A stretch of 9,883 nucleotides of DNA from an uncultured Clostridia bacterium (GTDB lineage Bacteria; Bacillota_A; Clostridia; Peptostreptococcales; Anaerovoracaceae). The notes below the pieces were generated by a model. It was not told where the DNA came from, did no database searches, and saw nothing but the letters and a program-made list of their open reading frames with translations. The position numbers and the translations under genes were made by a program. Of this stretch, positions 1-6,383 are shown in pieces; the first letter of the stretch is position 1, and each line of letters starts with the position of its first letter. Location: the NCBI GenBank assembly GCA_946645735.1, contig CAMPCK010000015.1, positions 1 through 9,883 on the forward strand, given 5' to 3'.

Positions 1-1102
1 GAATAAAGGAGCTCCTCTCATATCCGACGATCTCCTTTATTTCCATAATACGCCTTGTCCCTTCCCTCACTCTTTCCACGTGGACCATGATGTCAATGCC
101 CTCTGCTATCTGTTCCCTGATGGCGTCGATCCCCAGGGGGACTGCCATGAGATACATGGATTCAAGGCGCTTCAGCATTCCTTCACAGGAGTTTCCGTGA
201 CCCGTGGACATGGATCCGGGATGACCCGTATTCATGGCCTGGATCATATCCTGCACCTCTGCTCCCCTTACTTCCCCCACTATTATCCTGTCGGGCCTCA
301 TTCTGAGACTTGCCCTGATAAGATCAGACATGGTCACCAGGCCTTTTCCCTGGGAGTTTGCATTCCTGCACTCCATGTGGACAATGTTTTCGATGTGATT
401 GAGCTTGAGCTCCATGGAGTCTTCGATCACGATGACCCTTTCCTCCTTTGGAATTGACGCTGAAAGCGCATTGAGAAGAGTGGTCTTTCCCGACGAGGTT
501 CCTCCCGATATAAAAAGGTTGTAGCCGCATCTCACCAGAGCCTCGAGAAACTCCGCCTGTTCACGGTCCATGGTTCCGTTTGAGACCAGGTCATCCATGG
601 TCATATACCTGTCGTTAAACTTTCTTATGGTCAGTATGGGGCCGTTGACCGCCACGTTGCTGTAGACCCCGTTGACTCTGGAGCCGTCGGGAAGCCTGGC
701 ATCCACGATGGGATTCAGCTCATTTATCTCACGGTGGACCCTTCCAGCTATGTTTCTCATGACCTCCTCCAGGTCTTCAGAAGAGTCAAAGGTAAGCGGA
801 TAGCGATGGACCCTTCCTCCCTTTTCATAAAAAATATTGTCCTTTCCGTTTACCATGATCTCGTTTACCTCATCGTCCTCCTGAAGAGGATCCAGGATGC
901 CGAGATTTCCCCTGGTCATATAGAATATCCTGAGTATTATCATGTCCAGAATATCCTCGTCTATCTCATCTGATCCCGGTTCCCGGAACACGGTCCTGAT
1001 TATCATATCCATGGGATCCGTTTCGTCTTTGGATTCTTTTCTTAAGAGCTCCTCGCGGCATTTCATAAGACATCTTTTTCTGAATTCATCTGTATCCGTC
1101 AT
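1..1102 (-). CDS. tadA: TadA/CpaF-type secretion ATPase of a Tad (Flp) pilus, partial at left edge
   Basis: This gene encodes the cytoplasmic hexameric ATPase that powers assembly of Tad/Flp (type IVc) pili, in the type II/IV secretion ATPase (VirB11/CpaF) family. I translated 367 codons from the ATG at 1102; the frame stays open to the window edge, so the C-terminus is missing. The N-terminal domain carries the family phrase DDEVNEIMVNG (76-86). Walker A is GGTSSGKTT (200-208), the Asp box is VIVIEDSMEL (223-232), Walker B is RIIVGEVRGAE (272-282), and the His box lies around TGHPGSMSTGH (292-302). All key residues are present. The start is fixed by a strong GGAGGTGA six bases upstream. The gene overlaps the end of the tadZ-like gene by 17 bases, so the two are probably translationally coupled. 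CpaF proteins usually have about 430-480 residues, so roughly 70-110 residues are probably lost. The family call is certain; a DNA-transfer ATPase is much less likely given the TadZ-like partner. Confidence 0.95.
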   Translation of the reverse strand, partial: MTDTDEFRKRCLMKCREELLRKESKDETDPMDMIIRTVFREPGSDEIDEDILDMIILRIFYMTRGNLGILDPLQEDDEVNEIMVNGKDNIFYEKGGRVHRYPLTFDSSEDLEEVMRNIAGRVHREINELNPIVDARLPDGSRVNGVYSNVAVNGPILTIRKFNDRYMTMDDLVSNGTMDREQAEFLEALVRCGYNLFISGGTSSGKTTLLNALSASIPKEERVIVIEDSMELKLNHIENIVHMECRNANSQGKGLVTMSDLIRASLRMRPDRIIVGEVRGAEVQDMIQAMNTGHPGSMSTGHGNSCEGMLKRLESMYLMAVPLGIDAIREQIAEGIDIMVHVERVREGTRRIMEIKEIVGYERSSFI

Positions 1103-1952
1103 ATCCCGTCACCTCCCTTAAGAGCTTCTCCACACCTATTGCGAACTCCCCATCCATGGATATCCTCACGCCGCCTTCCGGAGTCTTGAAGGAAAGAGGA
1201 TCATCGGCTAAGTATATTATTCTGCCGTTCACCCTGTTTATATAATCTCTGTTGTGAACGGTAAAAACATCCTCATCATCACTGATCAGAAGATATCTGG
1301 CATCCTTTATATCCAAAACTCTTATGACATGAACCTCATCAAAGATGCCGTCCTCAGGTTCGGAAACCGCCACGAGAGATGTAATATCCATATTTTGCGA
1401 AAGGGCCTCTGCCGTCTGAGCAAAACTGCCGGCATTTACACTGATGCACTGAGGGCCATAATAATCTTCCGAAAGATATCTTCCGGCTTCCACGGGCCTT
1501 CCCTTGTTTATCCTGTAGAGAAGCTCCTCTCTTTTTCCTTCCGCCTTCCTTGTGAACTCTCCGTAGATGAGTCCGTCCCTTCCCGTATCCATGAAGAGCA
1601 CCTTCTCATTCATCTTTCCCGAAAGGAGTCTTGCAAAGGTGAAGGCTATGGATGAAGTGCCGCTTCCTCCGTATGGGGAAGTAAAGAAAAAAGCCTTTCT
1701 GATGCCCTTTTCAGGCCCGTAGAAAGGCTTTCCCTCCTTGATGGAATAAGCAGCTGATATCTTATTGAGGAGAGCTGATACGGGAAAAATATCTTTACCC
1801 ATTTCATCTCCTATGATGAAGTCATATTCGTTTCCTCCGTCTTCTTCCCCTTCATCCAGGCTTATCATCAGCCTGTCAGACAGCTCGCAGAGCCTCCCGG
1901 CAAGTTTTTTCCTGAATTCCGGGCTTCCGGAGTTTATCAGAACACGAATCAT
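1086..1952 (-). CDS. tadZ: TadZ/CpaE-like pilus-locus protein with a degenerate P-loop
   Basis: This is a 288-residue MinD/ParA-superfamily protein. In Tad loci, TadZ/CpaE localises the pilus assembly machine, often at the cell pole. Residues 1-50 look like a receiver-like domain ending in YDFIIGDE. An ATPase-like fold starts at KAFFFTSPYGGSGTSSIAF (86-104), and VLFMDTGRDG (118-127) occupies the Walker A' position. The usual deviant Walker A (KGGxGKT/S) reads Y94-G-G-S-G-T99-S, so both lysines are lost and normal ATP hydrolysis is doubtful. LIYG/IIYLADDP (245-252) fits a late beta strand of the fold. The start at 1952 is chosen because AAGGAGG lies seven bases upstream; an in-frame GTG at 2015 would add 21 residues encoded by a hairpin and has a poor ribosome site. 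The tadA gene overlaps its end by 17 bases, and that neighbour is the main support for the name. Sequence similarity to TadZ is from memory only. Confidence 0.75.
   Translation of the reverse strand: MIRVLINSGSPEFRKKLAGRLCELSDRLMISLDEGEEDGGNEYDFIIGDEMGKDIFPVSALLNKISAAYSIKEGKPFYGPEKGIRKAFFFTSPYGGSGTSSIAFTFARLLSGKMNEKVLFMDTGRDGLIYGEFTRKAEGKREELLYRINKGRPVEAGRYLSEDYYGPQCISVNAGSFAQTAEALSQNMDITSLVAVSEPEDGIFDEVHVIRVLDIKDARYLLISDDEDVFTVHNRDYINRVNGRIIYLADDPLSFKTPEGGVRISMDGEFAIGVEKLLREVTGYDGYR
1109..1116 (-). promoter_or_regulatory. Ribosome binding site of tadA inside tadZ
   Basis: The minus strand reads GGAGGTGA, six bases before the tadA ATG at 1102, and lies within the last codons of the tadZ-like gene. 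It supports the 17-base overlap as genuine. Confidence 0.85.
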
Positions 1953-1959
1953 ACACTTC

Positions 1960-1966
1960 CCTCCTT
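1960..1966 (-). promoter_or_regulatory. Ribosome binding site that sets the tadZ start
   Basis: The minus strand reads AAGGAGG, seven bases before the ATG at 1952. This near-perfect site decides for that start over the in-frame GTG at 2015, whose only purine run (AAAAAGG) ends two bases before it. Confidence 0.85.
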
Positions 1967-1975
1967 TTAAGGGCA

Positions 1976-2007
1976 TAACAAAACGCAGATGAAAATTCAC
2001 CTGCGTT
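1976..2007 (-). terminator. Terminator-like hairpin in the leader of the tad genes
   Basis: On the minus strand AACGCAGGTGAA (2007-1996) can pair with TTCATCTGCGTT (1993-1982). That is 12 positions with one G-U pair in RNA; the innermost pairs probably open to give a 4-6 base loop. A U-rich run, TTTTGTTAT, follows directly. The other strand has no T run after the hairpin and a mismatch in place of the G-U pair, so it is built for minus-strand RNA. It sits between the predicted promoters (2036-2072) and the tadZ start (1952). It could simply end transcripts of the upstream gene, or act as a leader attenuator. Its strength was not computed. Confidence 0.55.
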
Positions 2008-2035
2008 ATGATCACATCCTTTTTGACTTTTTAAG

Positions 2036-2044
2036 ATGATAGCA
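2036..2044 (-). promoter_or_regulatory. Alternative extended -10 element
   Basis: The minus strand reads TGC-TATCAT, a TGn motif followed by a 5-of-6 match to TATAAT. No good -35 is found 17 bases upstream. It would start RNA near 2029, still before the leader hairpin. It is offered as an alternative to the 2044-2072 promoter. Confidence 0.35.
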
Positions 2045-2072
2045 TAATATCACATTAAAACGTCCTTTTCAG
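2044..2072 (-). promoter_or_regulatory. Predicted promoter for the tad genes
   Basis: The minus strand carries CTGAAA (2072-2067) and TATTAT (2049-2044) with a 17-base spacer, a fair sigma-A-type match. The overlapping 12-mer AATGTGATATTA (2056-2045) occurs at the same place in the promoter at 2581-2609. An alternative extended -10, TGCTATCAT (2044-2036), lies just downstream, so the exact start site is uncertain. Confidence 0.5.
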
Positions 2073-2112
2073 CCCATTTTTAATTTTTCTTTGTATTTTT
2101 TTAAATACAATC

Positions 2113-2520
2113 CTAAAGAAGCTTTAAATTGACAGCTACATGAAATATCAGTACCTGCTGCCATTTTTTCCAGGTATTGAGGCAGTAGCCCAGGTTGCTG
2201 TAGGGAACATCATAAATGAGTTTCTCTTCAAGTCCCGCCCTGTACTTGTCCGGAACTTTATTGAAGGCGTTCTCTATGGCGCTGATCCTTGAAAAGGTAG
2301 ACGCTATTTCCGATGCCCTGTTCCCCGTAATGTCAGACACGATGCTGGCCTGGGTAAATACCATGGCGGGATCCCGCCCCGTAAGGCTCATGACGTCCTC
2401 CTCAAGGAATCTCAGTTTCGCCCTGAGTCGTCCCAGATCCTTTACCGCATACAGTGCCTGTCTGTAAACCGCCTGCGGAAGCACATAGCTTCTTTCTCTT
2501 CTCTGCTGATAATCGTTCAT
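2113..2520 (-). CDS. Small phage-type protein with a possible C-terminal DNA-binding segment
   Basis: This gene encodes a 135-residue soluble, basic protein. No enzyme motif is visible. The layout recalls a family of small clostridial phage/prophage proteins: an N-terminal YVLPQAVYRQALYAVKDL (12-29), a middle IVSDITGNRASEIA (60-73), then helical KVPDKYRAGLEEKLIY (88-103) and C-terminal LNTWKKWQQVLIFHVAVNL (114-132). Those relatives are often described as RinA/ArpU-like or sigma-region-4-like regulators. This is recognition from memory and no family is claimed firmly. A clear GAGGG lies eight bases before the ATG, and its own promoter is predicted at 2581-2609. It stands alone between a housekeeping operon and the tad genes with no terminase, integrase or other phage gene nearby. 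It could be a captured phage regulator, a Tad-locus regulator or a prophage relic. Confidence 0.6.
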   Translation of the reverse strand: MNDYQQRRERSYVLPQAVYRQALYAVKDLGRLRAKLRFLEEDVMSLTGRDPAMVFTQASIVSDITGNRASEIASTFSRISAIENAFNKVPDKYRAGLEEKLIYDVPYSNLGYCLNTWKKWQQVLIFHVAVNLKLL

Positions 2521-2529
2521 CTGTTTGCC

Positions 2530-2549
2530 CTCACTTTCTTTATCGTGAG
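2530..2549 (-). promoter_or_regulatory. Small inverted repeat overlapping the ribosome site of the phage-type gene
   Basis: The minus strand reads CTCAC, ten bases, GTGAG. The right arm GTGAG runs into the GAGGG ribosome site of the gene starting at 2520, so folding could mask it. The stem is only five pairs, so this may be chance. Confidence 0.25.
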
Positions 2550-2568
2550 TTCAAACTTCTGTTACCCC

Positions 2569-2578
2569 AATTGCAATT
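2569..2578. promoter_or_regulatory. Ten-base palindrome at the predicted transcription start
   Basis: AATTGCAATT is a perfect palindrome just downstream of the -10 at 2581-2586, where RNA would begin (about 2574). The location suits a repressor operator, but such an AT-rich 10-mer can occur by chance. Confidence 0.25.
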
Positions 2579-2580
2579 CT

Positions 2581-2609
2581 GTAATATCACATTTAAAGAC
2601 TTCCGTCAA
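2581..2609 (-). promoter_or_regulatory. Predicted promoter of the phage-type gene, overlapping the transporter stop
   Basis: The minus strand shows TTGACG (2609-2604), a 17-base spacer and TATTAC (2586-2581). The -35 contains the TGA stop of the EamA gene. RNA would start near 2574 and give a leader of about 54 bases. The 12-mer AATGTGATATTA (2593-2582) overlaps the -10 exactly as in the promoter at 2044-2072. No terminator was seen between the transporter stop and this gene. Confidence 0.6.
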
Positions 2610-3520
2610 GATTCCTGTGAGTTGTTATTTGCAAGAGCGCAGATCACTATTCCTGTGCTCATGAGCACCAGTCCGATCACAGTATACCAGCCCCAGGGGT
2701 CGCTCAGGATCAGGATACCGGCAACAACCCCAACGATATTTATGGAATTTGTCTGTATGCAGGAAGCAATGGTTGAATTCAGTCTTCCCAGGTTGTAGTT
2801 ATACATGAAATAGCAGAGAACTCCGCATCCGAGGCCAAGGAACAGCAGCTGCCACATGACAGGTCCTCCTGAAAAGAATACCTGGTACGGATGAAGTCCC
2901 CTTCCTGAGAAGAGACTTACCAGAGTAAAAAATATTCCGCCGCTTACGGACATGGCGCAGGAAATCTCCATGATGCTGAATTCACCTGAGAGAACCCCGA
3001 CACCGATATTGTAGAATCCTCCTACGGTTATTGCTGCAATAAGGAAGAGATAGCCTATAAGCTGTGACCTTCCGGAGTCTGCAGCTCCGGGAAGAATGCA
3101 GAGGATCACTCCGGAGAAAGCGATTACTACGCCGAGGATAGCTCTGTTTACGGGTCTTTTTTTCAGGAAAAGAAACTCTTCCACGATTACCACCACGGGA
3201 ACTGCTGCAATGATTATGGATGCTTCAGAAGCTGTGGCATGGTCGACTCCGAGACATTCCAGAAGCGAATAAGCACAGGGCTGACACATAACAAGGGGCA
3301 GGAGTTTCTTTATATTCTTCCCCTTGTAGTTTACCTTTACGATGCCGATCACCGCAGCCAGCACATAAAAAACCATAGAAATACCCCACCTTACGGCGAG
3401 TACTTCTATGGCATCAAGTTCACTTAAAGCTTCCTTGGTAACAAGGAACGACAATCCCCATACAAGCGCAACAAAAACAAAGAATGCATAAGAAATCAGC
3501 TTGTCAAAAGATTTGTTCAT
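2606..3520 (-). CDS. EamA-family (drug/metabolite transporter superfamily) permease
   Basis: This gene encodes a 304-residue inner-membrane transporter of the DMT superfamily. About ten hydrophobic helices can be read, in two EamA repeats (roughly 8-146 and 153-298). The first repeat opens with the typical FVALVWGLSFLVTKEAL (15-31); the second ends with WGWYTVIGLVLMSTGIVICA. Charged loops such as FLKKRPVNR follow helix 4, as usual in the family. The substrate cannot be told from sequence; DMT members export or import amino acids, nucleosides, sugars or drugs. It starts four bases after the uridine kinase stop, with AAGGGA placed eight bases before the ATG inside the kinase's last codons, so it is the last gene of the operon. 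The neighbouring kinase makes a nucleoside substrate possible, but this is only context. Confidence 0.85.
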   Translation of the reverse strand: MNKSFDKLISYAFFVFVALVWGLSFLVTKEALSELDAIEVLAVRWGISMVFYVLAAVIGIVKVNYKGKNIKKLLPLVMCQPCAYSLLECLGVDHATASEASIIIAAVPVVVIVEEFLFLKKRPVNRAILGVVIAFSGVILCILPGAADSGRSQLIGYLFLIAAITVGGFYNIGVGVLSGEFSIMEISCAMSVSGGIFFTLVSLFSGRGLHPYQVFFSGGPVMWQLLFLGLGCGVLCYFMYNYNLGRLNSTIASCIQTNSINIVGVVAGILILSDPWGWYTVIGLVLMSTGIVICALANNNSQES

Positions 3521-3524
3521 AGTG

Positions 3525-4142
3525 TCAGTCCCTTAATAATGAATGTATTCTCTCGTTCAGCATTTCAAGCGCTACCTGATTAAATCCTCCCTCAGGGATG
3601 ATGATGTCCGCATACTTCTTTGAAGGTTCCACAAACATCTCATGCATGGGCTTAACCGTGGTAAGATACTGGTTTACGATGCTGTCCAGGGTTCTTCCTC
3701 TTTCCTGGACGTCCCTGATGATCCTTCTGATGATCCTGACGTCCGCATCGGTATCAATAAAGACCTTTATGTCGCAGAGGTCCCTGAGCTCCTTATTCTC
3801 AAAGATAAGGATGCCTTCCACTACGATGACCTTGGCGGGATAAACCGTAACCGTCTCATCGATCCTGTTATGGATGGTGAAATCATATACGGGTCTCTCA
3901 ATGGCCTTACCCTCTGCCAGAGCCTTTATATGCTCAATCATGATATCCGTATCAAAGGCGTTGGGATGGTCGTAATTGATCTTTTTTCTGTCCTCAAAGG
4001 GAATGTCATTATGCTGTTTATAGTAGAAATCGTGGCTCAAAATGCTGATATTGTCATTGAATTCATCCTTTATCTTGTTGATAAAGGTGCTCTTGCCGCA
4101 TCCTGTGCCGCCGGCGATTCCTATGATGATGGCTTTTTTCAT
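3525..4142 (-). CDS. udk: Uridine kinase family protein
   Basis: This 205-residue kinase of the Udk/phosphoribulokinase-type P-loop family is expected to phosphorylate uridine and cytidine to UMP and CMP in pyrimidine salvage. The P-loop is GIAGGTGCGKST (8-19). The substrate-binding motifs are SHDFYYK (36-42), NYDHPNAFD (56-64) and VYDFTIHNR (85-93). A Walker B-like strand, VIVVEGIL, is at 105-112, the lid RRIIRDVQERGR at 139-150, and the C-terminal PMHEMFVEPSKKYADIIIPEGG at 165-186. Length and all motifs match bacterial Udk. The gene starts four bases after the beta-CASP gene, whose end supplies an AAGGA ribosome site. Some clostridial proteins of this size are only annotated as uridine kinase-like, so substrate choice is inferred. 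Confidence 0.93.
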   Translation of the reverse strand: MKKAIIIGIAGGTGCGKSTFINKIKDEFNDNISILSHDFYYKQHNDIPFEDRKKINYDHPNAFDTDIMIEHIKALAEGKAIERPVYDFTIHNRIDETVTVYPAKVIVVEGILIFENKELRDLCDIKVFIDTDADVRIIRRIIRDVQERGRTLDSIVNQYLTTVKPMHEMFVEPSKKYADIIIPEGGFNQVALEMLNERIHSLLRD

Positions 4143-4146
4143 AGCT

Positions 4147-5790
4147 CTATTCCTTTGTAACTGCTGATCCGAGGTTCATGGCTACCTTCTCAAGTTCCTG
4201 AACGATATTGTTGATCTCTGTGAGTTTTTTAGGTGAGATATTTCCATTGACTGCATTCTCGGTCTGGCCAAGGATGTTTTCGATATGAGCGTGCATGTCA
4301 GTGATCTTGCCCTTCAGGTTCTCGAATCCCTCTTCATCGATAACTTCTTTGATCACTTCATCCTGAGCGATGAGTTCGCCTGTCTCAAGCTCAAATTCAG
4401 AGTTGGCAAATATAGGTGTGGTTGAAATGCCGAGTTTTTCCTGTGCAGCCTTGGCAAAGGCGATCTTGGATTCCTCTTCGCCGTGTACCAGGAAGATCTG
4501 CTTGGGAATCATCTGGAAGCCGCCGAGCCAGTCAAGAAGTCCGTTTTCATCGGCATGTCCTGAGAATCCTTCCAGGTTGTGGATCTCAGCAGCAACCATG
4601 ATGGTCTCTCCGAAGAGCTTGACTTCCTTGGCGCCTTCAATGAGAACTCTTCCCAGGGTTCCTTCAGCCTGGTAGCCTACGAATACGATGCTGTTCTTGG
4701 CATTCCAAAGGTTGTGCTTAAGGTGATGTCTGATACGTCCTGCTTCGCACATGCCGGAGGCGCTGATGATGATCTTGGGAGTTCTGTCCATATTGAGAGC
4801 CTGTGACTCTGCAGTGGACCTTGTGAACTTAAGATTCTTGAAATCAAGCGGATTGTCTCCTGAAAGGATCAGTTCCTTGGTCTCCTCGTCAAATACCTGG
4901 GCATTTCTTCTGAATACCTCAGTTGCTGTAGTAGCCATGGGGCTGTCTATAAATACATCGACGTTTTCCAGGAGCTTCTGATATTCAGGGTGATGCTCAT
5001 AGAACATGTTGAGTTCATAGATGAGCTCCTGGGTACGTCCTACTGCGAAGGCGGGAATGATAACGCTTCCTCCGCGGCCTATTGTTTCTTTTATGATCTG
5101 GATCAGTCTGTCGATGCTTGTTGCATTCTCAGGATGGAGTCTTCCGCCGTAGGTGGTCTCCATAATGAGATAATCGGCTTTTTTGATCTTCTTGGGGTCT
5201 CTTAAGATAGGTCTGTTGGTAACACCAAGGTCTCCTGAGAATACGATTTTGGAGGTCTTGTTGTTTTCAGTTACCCAGATCTCTGTTATGGCTGAACCGA
5301 GGATGTGACCTGCATCGTTGAAAACGATCTTCATCTCATCGTTCAGTTCTACAAGCTGATCGTAAAGAATGGGTTTTACAAGCTTAAGAGCCTTCTCAGC
5401 ATCTGCCACCGTATAGAGAGGCTCTACAGGAGGCTTTCCTGTTCTGGCATTCTTCTTGGTCTGCCATTCGGCATCCTTTTCATGGATATATGCGCTGTCC
5501 ATGAGCATTACCTGAAGAAGGTCTGCAGTTGCATCCGTGCAGTAAATATTTCCCTTGAAACCGCGCTTCACAAGAAGCGGAAGTCTTCCGCAGTGGTCGA
5601 TATGAGCATGGCTCAGGATCACGTTCTCTATGGATTCAGGATCAAAAGGAAAAGGCTCGTAGTTTAACTTATCCATTTCCTTGTTTCCCTGGAACTGTCC
5701 GCAGTCAAGAAGCACTCTGTGCCTCTCTGTGTAAAGCATGTGACATGAACCTGTAACGCCTGTTGTAGCACCGCAAAACTTGATTTTCAT
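4147..5790 (-). CDS. Beta-CASP metallo-beta-lactamase RNase (YSH1/CPSF73-like)
   Basis: This gene encodes a 547-residue zinc-dependent nuclease of the beta-CASP group (COG1236 type), predicted to cut or trim RNA in the cytoplasm. The MBL metal ligands are complete: SHAHIDHCG (60-68), H162 in AGHILGS and D187 in FSGDLG. The beta-CASP motifs are also complete: motif A E211 in METTYGG, motif B H412 in GFSGHAD and motif C H436 in LVHGEE. SGMCEAGRIRHHL (345-357) is a hallmark of the group. After the RNA-specificity domain (about 390-465) there is a helical, charged tail of roughly 80 residues (470-547) that I do not recognise. This is not RNase J, which has a different arrangement and size. The GGAGGG ribosome site lies close behind the GlpP stop, 11 bases of spacing, so the two genes are probably co-translated. 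RNA as substrate is inferred from the family. Confidence 0.9.
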   Translation of the reverse strand: MKIKFCGATTGVTGSCHMLYTERHRVLLDCGQFQGNKEMDKLNYEPFPFDPESIENVILSHAHIDHCGRLPLLVKRGFKGNIYCTDATADLLQVMLMDSAYIHEKDAEWQTKKNARTGKPPVEPLYTVADAEKALKLVKPILYDQLVELNDEMKIVFNDAGHILGSAITEIWVTENNKTSKIVFSGDLGVTNRPILRDPKKIKKADYLIMETTYGGRLHPENATSIDRLIQIIKETIGRGGSVIIPAFAVGRTQELIYELNMFYEHHPEYQKLLENVDVFIDSPMATTATEVFRRNAQVFDEETKELILSGDNPLDFKNLKFTRSTAESQALNMDRTPKIIISASGMCEAGRIRHHLKHNLWNAKNSIVFVGYQAEGTLGRVLIEGAKEVKLFGETIMVAAEIHNLEGFSGHADENGLLDWLGGFQMIPKQIFLVHGEEESKIAFAKAAQEKLGISTTPIFANSEFELETGELIAQDEVIKEVIDEEGFENLKGKITDMHAHIENILGQTENAVNGNISPKKLTEINNIVQELEKVAMNLGSAVTKE

Positions 5791-5801
5791 TTTTCCCTCC
5801 G

Positions 5802-6353
5802 TTACTTATAATTCCATAAATATCTGTTTGCCGTTGATACTGCCATGGCCCCCTGGGAAATGGCTGTGTCCACTTCCTCCTCGAACTCTATGAGTCCGCC
5901 AGCCAGGATCGGCGTGTCTGTTTTATCTGCAAATTCCTTTATTTTCTTATAAACTATTCCGGGCATTATCTCTACGATGTCCGGTTTTGCTATCTTAATG
6001 GAATCAACAGCTGTGTCAACTGAGTGAGAGTCCACAATGAAGAATCTCTGTACAGTCGTCAGCCCAATATCCCTTGCGGACCTGATCATACCTGTTTTAG
6101 TGGTAAGGATCCCGTCAGCCCCCATAAGCTTGACGAAGTTGAGTCCTGCACGGTCTTTGCCGATTCCTTCTGCAAAATCCATGTGAATAAAAACTTTTTT
6201 GTCTGCATCGTGTGCCGCTGAAATCTGATCGCTTATGTTGAGGATATTTGAGTTCTGTAAAAATATCACTTCAACATCAGACTTCAGCGCTTCATAAAAA
6301 TCCTCGTCTGACCTCACTGATGCAGCCACTTTTCTCCTGCTGAATATATCCAT
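5802..6353 (-). CDS. glpP: GlpP-family glycerol-3-phosphate-responsive antiterminator
   Basis: This 183-residue protein aligns by eye with Bacillus GlpP, an RNA-binding regulator that, with glycerol 3-phosphate, prevents termination in the glpD leader and stabilises the mRNA. Motifs shared with the family are VFIHMDFAEGI (54-64), GILTTK (81-86), VQRFFIVDS (101-109), VEIMPG (127-132), ILAGGLI (149-155) and AVSTAN plus LW near the end. The repeated strand-helix pattern fits the family's TIM-barrel-like fold. The length is normal. The start has GGGAGA seven bases or fewer upstream in AAGGGAGAAGAC. It lies 30 bases after the PHP gene and 11 before the RNase gene. No glycerol gene (glpF, glpK, glpD) is in the window, so the target is unknown and may be elsewhere or on this operon's own RNA. 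Confidence 0.88.
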   Translation of the reverse strand: MDIFSRRKVAASVRSDEDFYEALKSDVEVIFLQNSNILNISDQISAAHDADKKVFIHMDFAEGIGKDRAGLNFVKLMGADGILTTKTGMIRSARDIGLTTVQRFFIVDSHSVDTAVDSIKIAKPDIVEIMPGIVYKKIKEFADKTDTPILAGGLIEFEEEVDTAISQGAMAVSTANRYLWNYK

Positions 6354-6383
6354 GTCTTCTCCCTTCGTGAAAAAAAGTGTAAC

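Noticed and set aside
80..457. Plus-strand open frame of 125 codons opposite the left-edge gene
   Set aside because: The minus strand here encodes TadA with complete Walker and His-box motifs; the plus-strand protein has no recognisable domain and no good ribosome site.
1953..2015. Longer tadZ start at an in-frame GTG (2015)
   Set aside because: The extra 21 codons cover the terminator-like hairpin and the strong ribosome site of the later ATG; the GTG has only a badly spaced AAGG.
2091..2110. AT-rich hairpin TTGTATTT/AAATACAA just after the phage-type gene, as a terminator
   Set aside because: It has one G-C pair and the minus-strand sequence after it is A-rich, not U-rich, so it is unlikely to terminate transcription of the gene.
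3642..4160. Plus-strand open frame of 172 codons
   Set aside because: It lies opposite uridine kinase, whose motifs are complete; the plus frame shows no family features.
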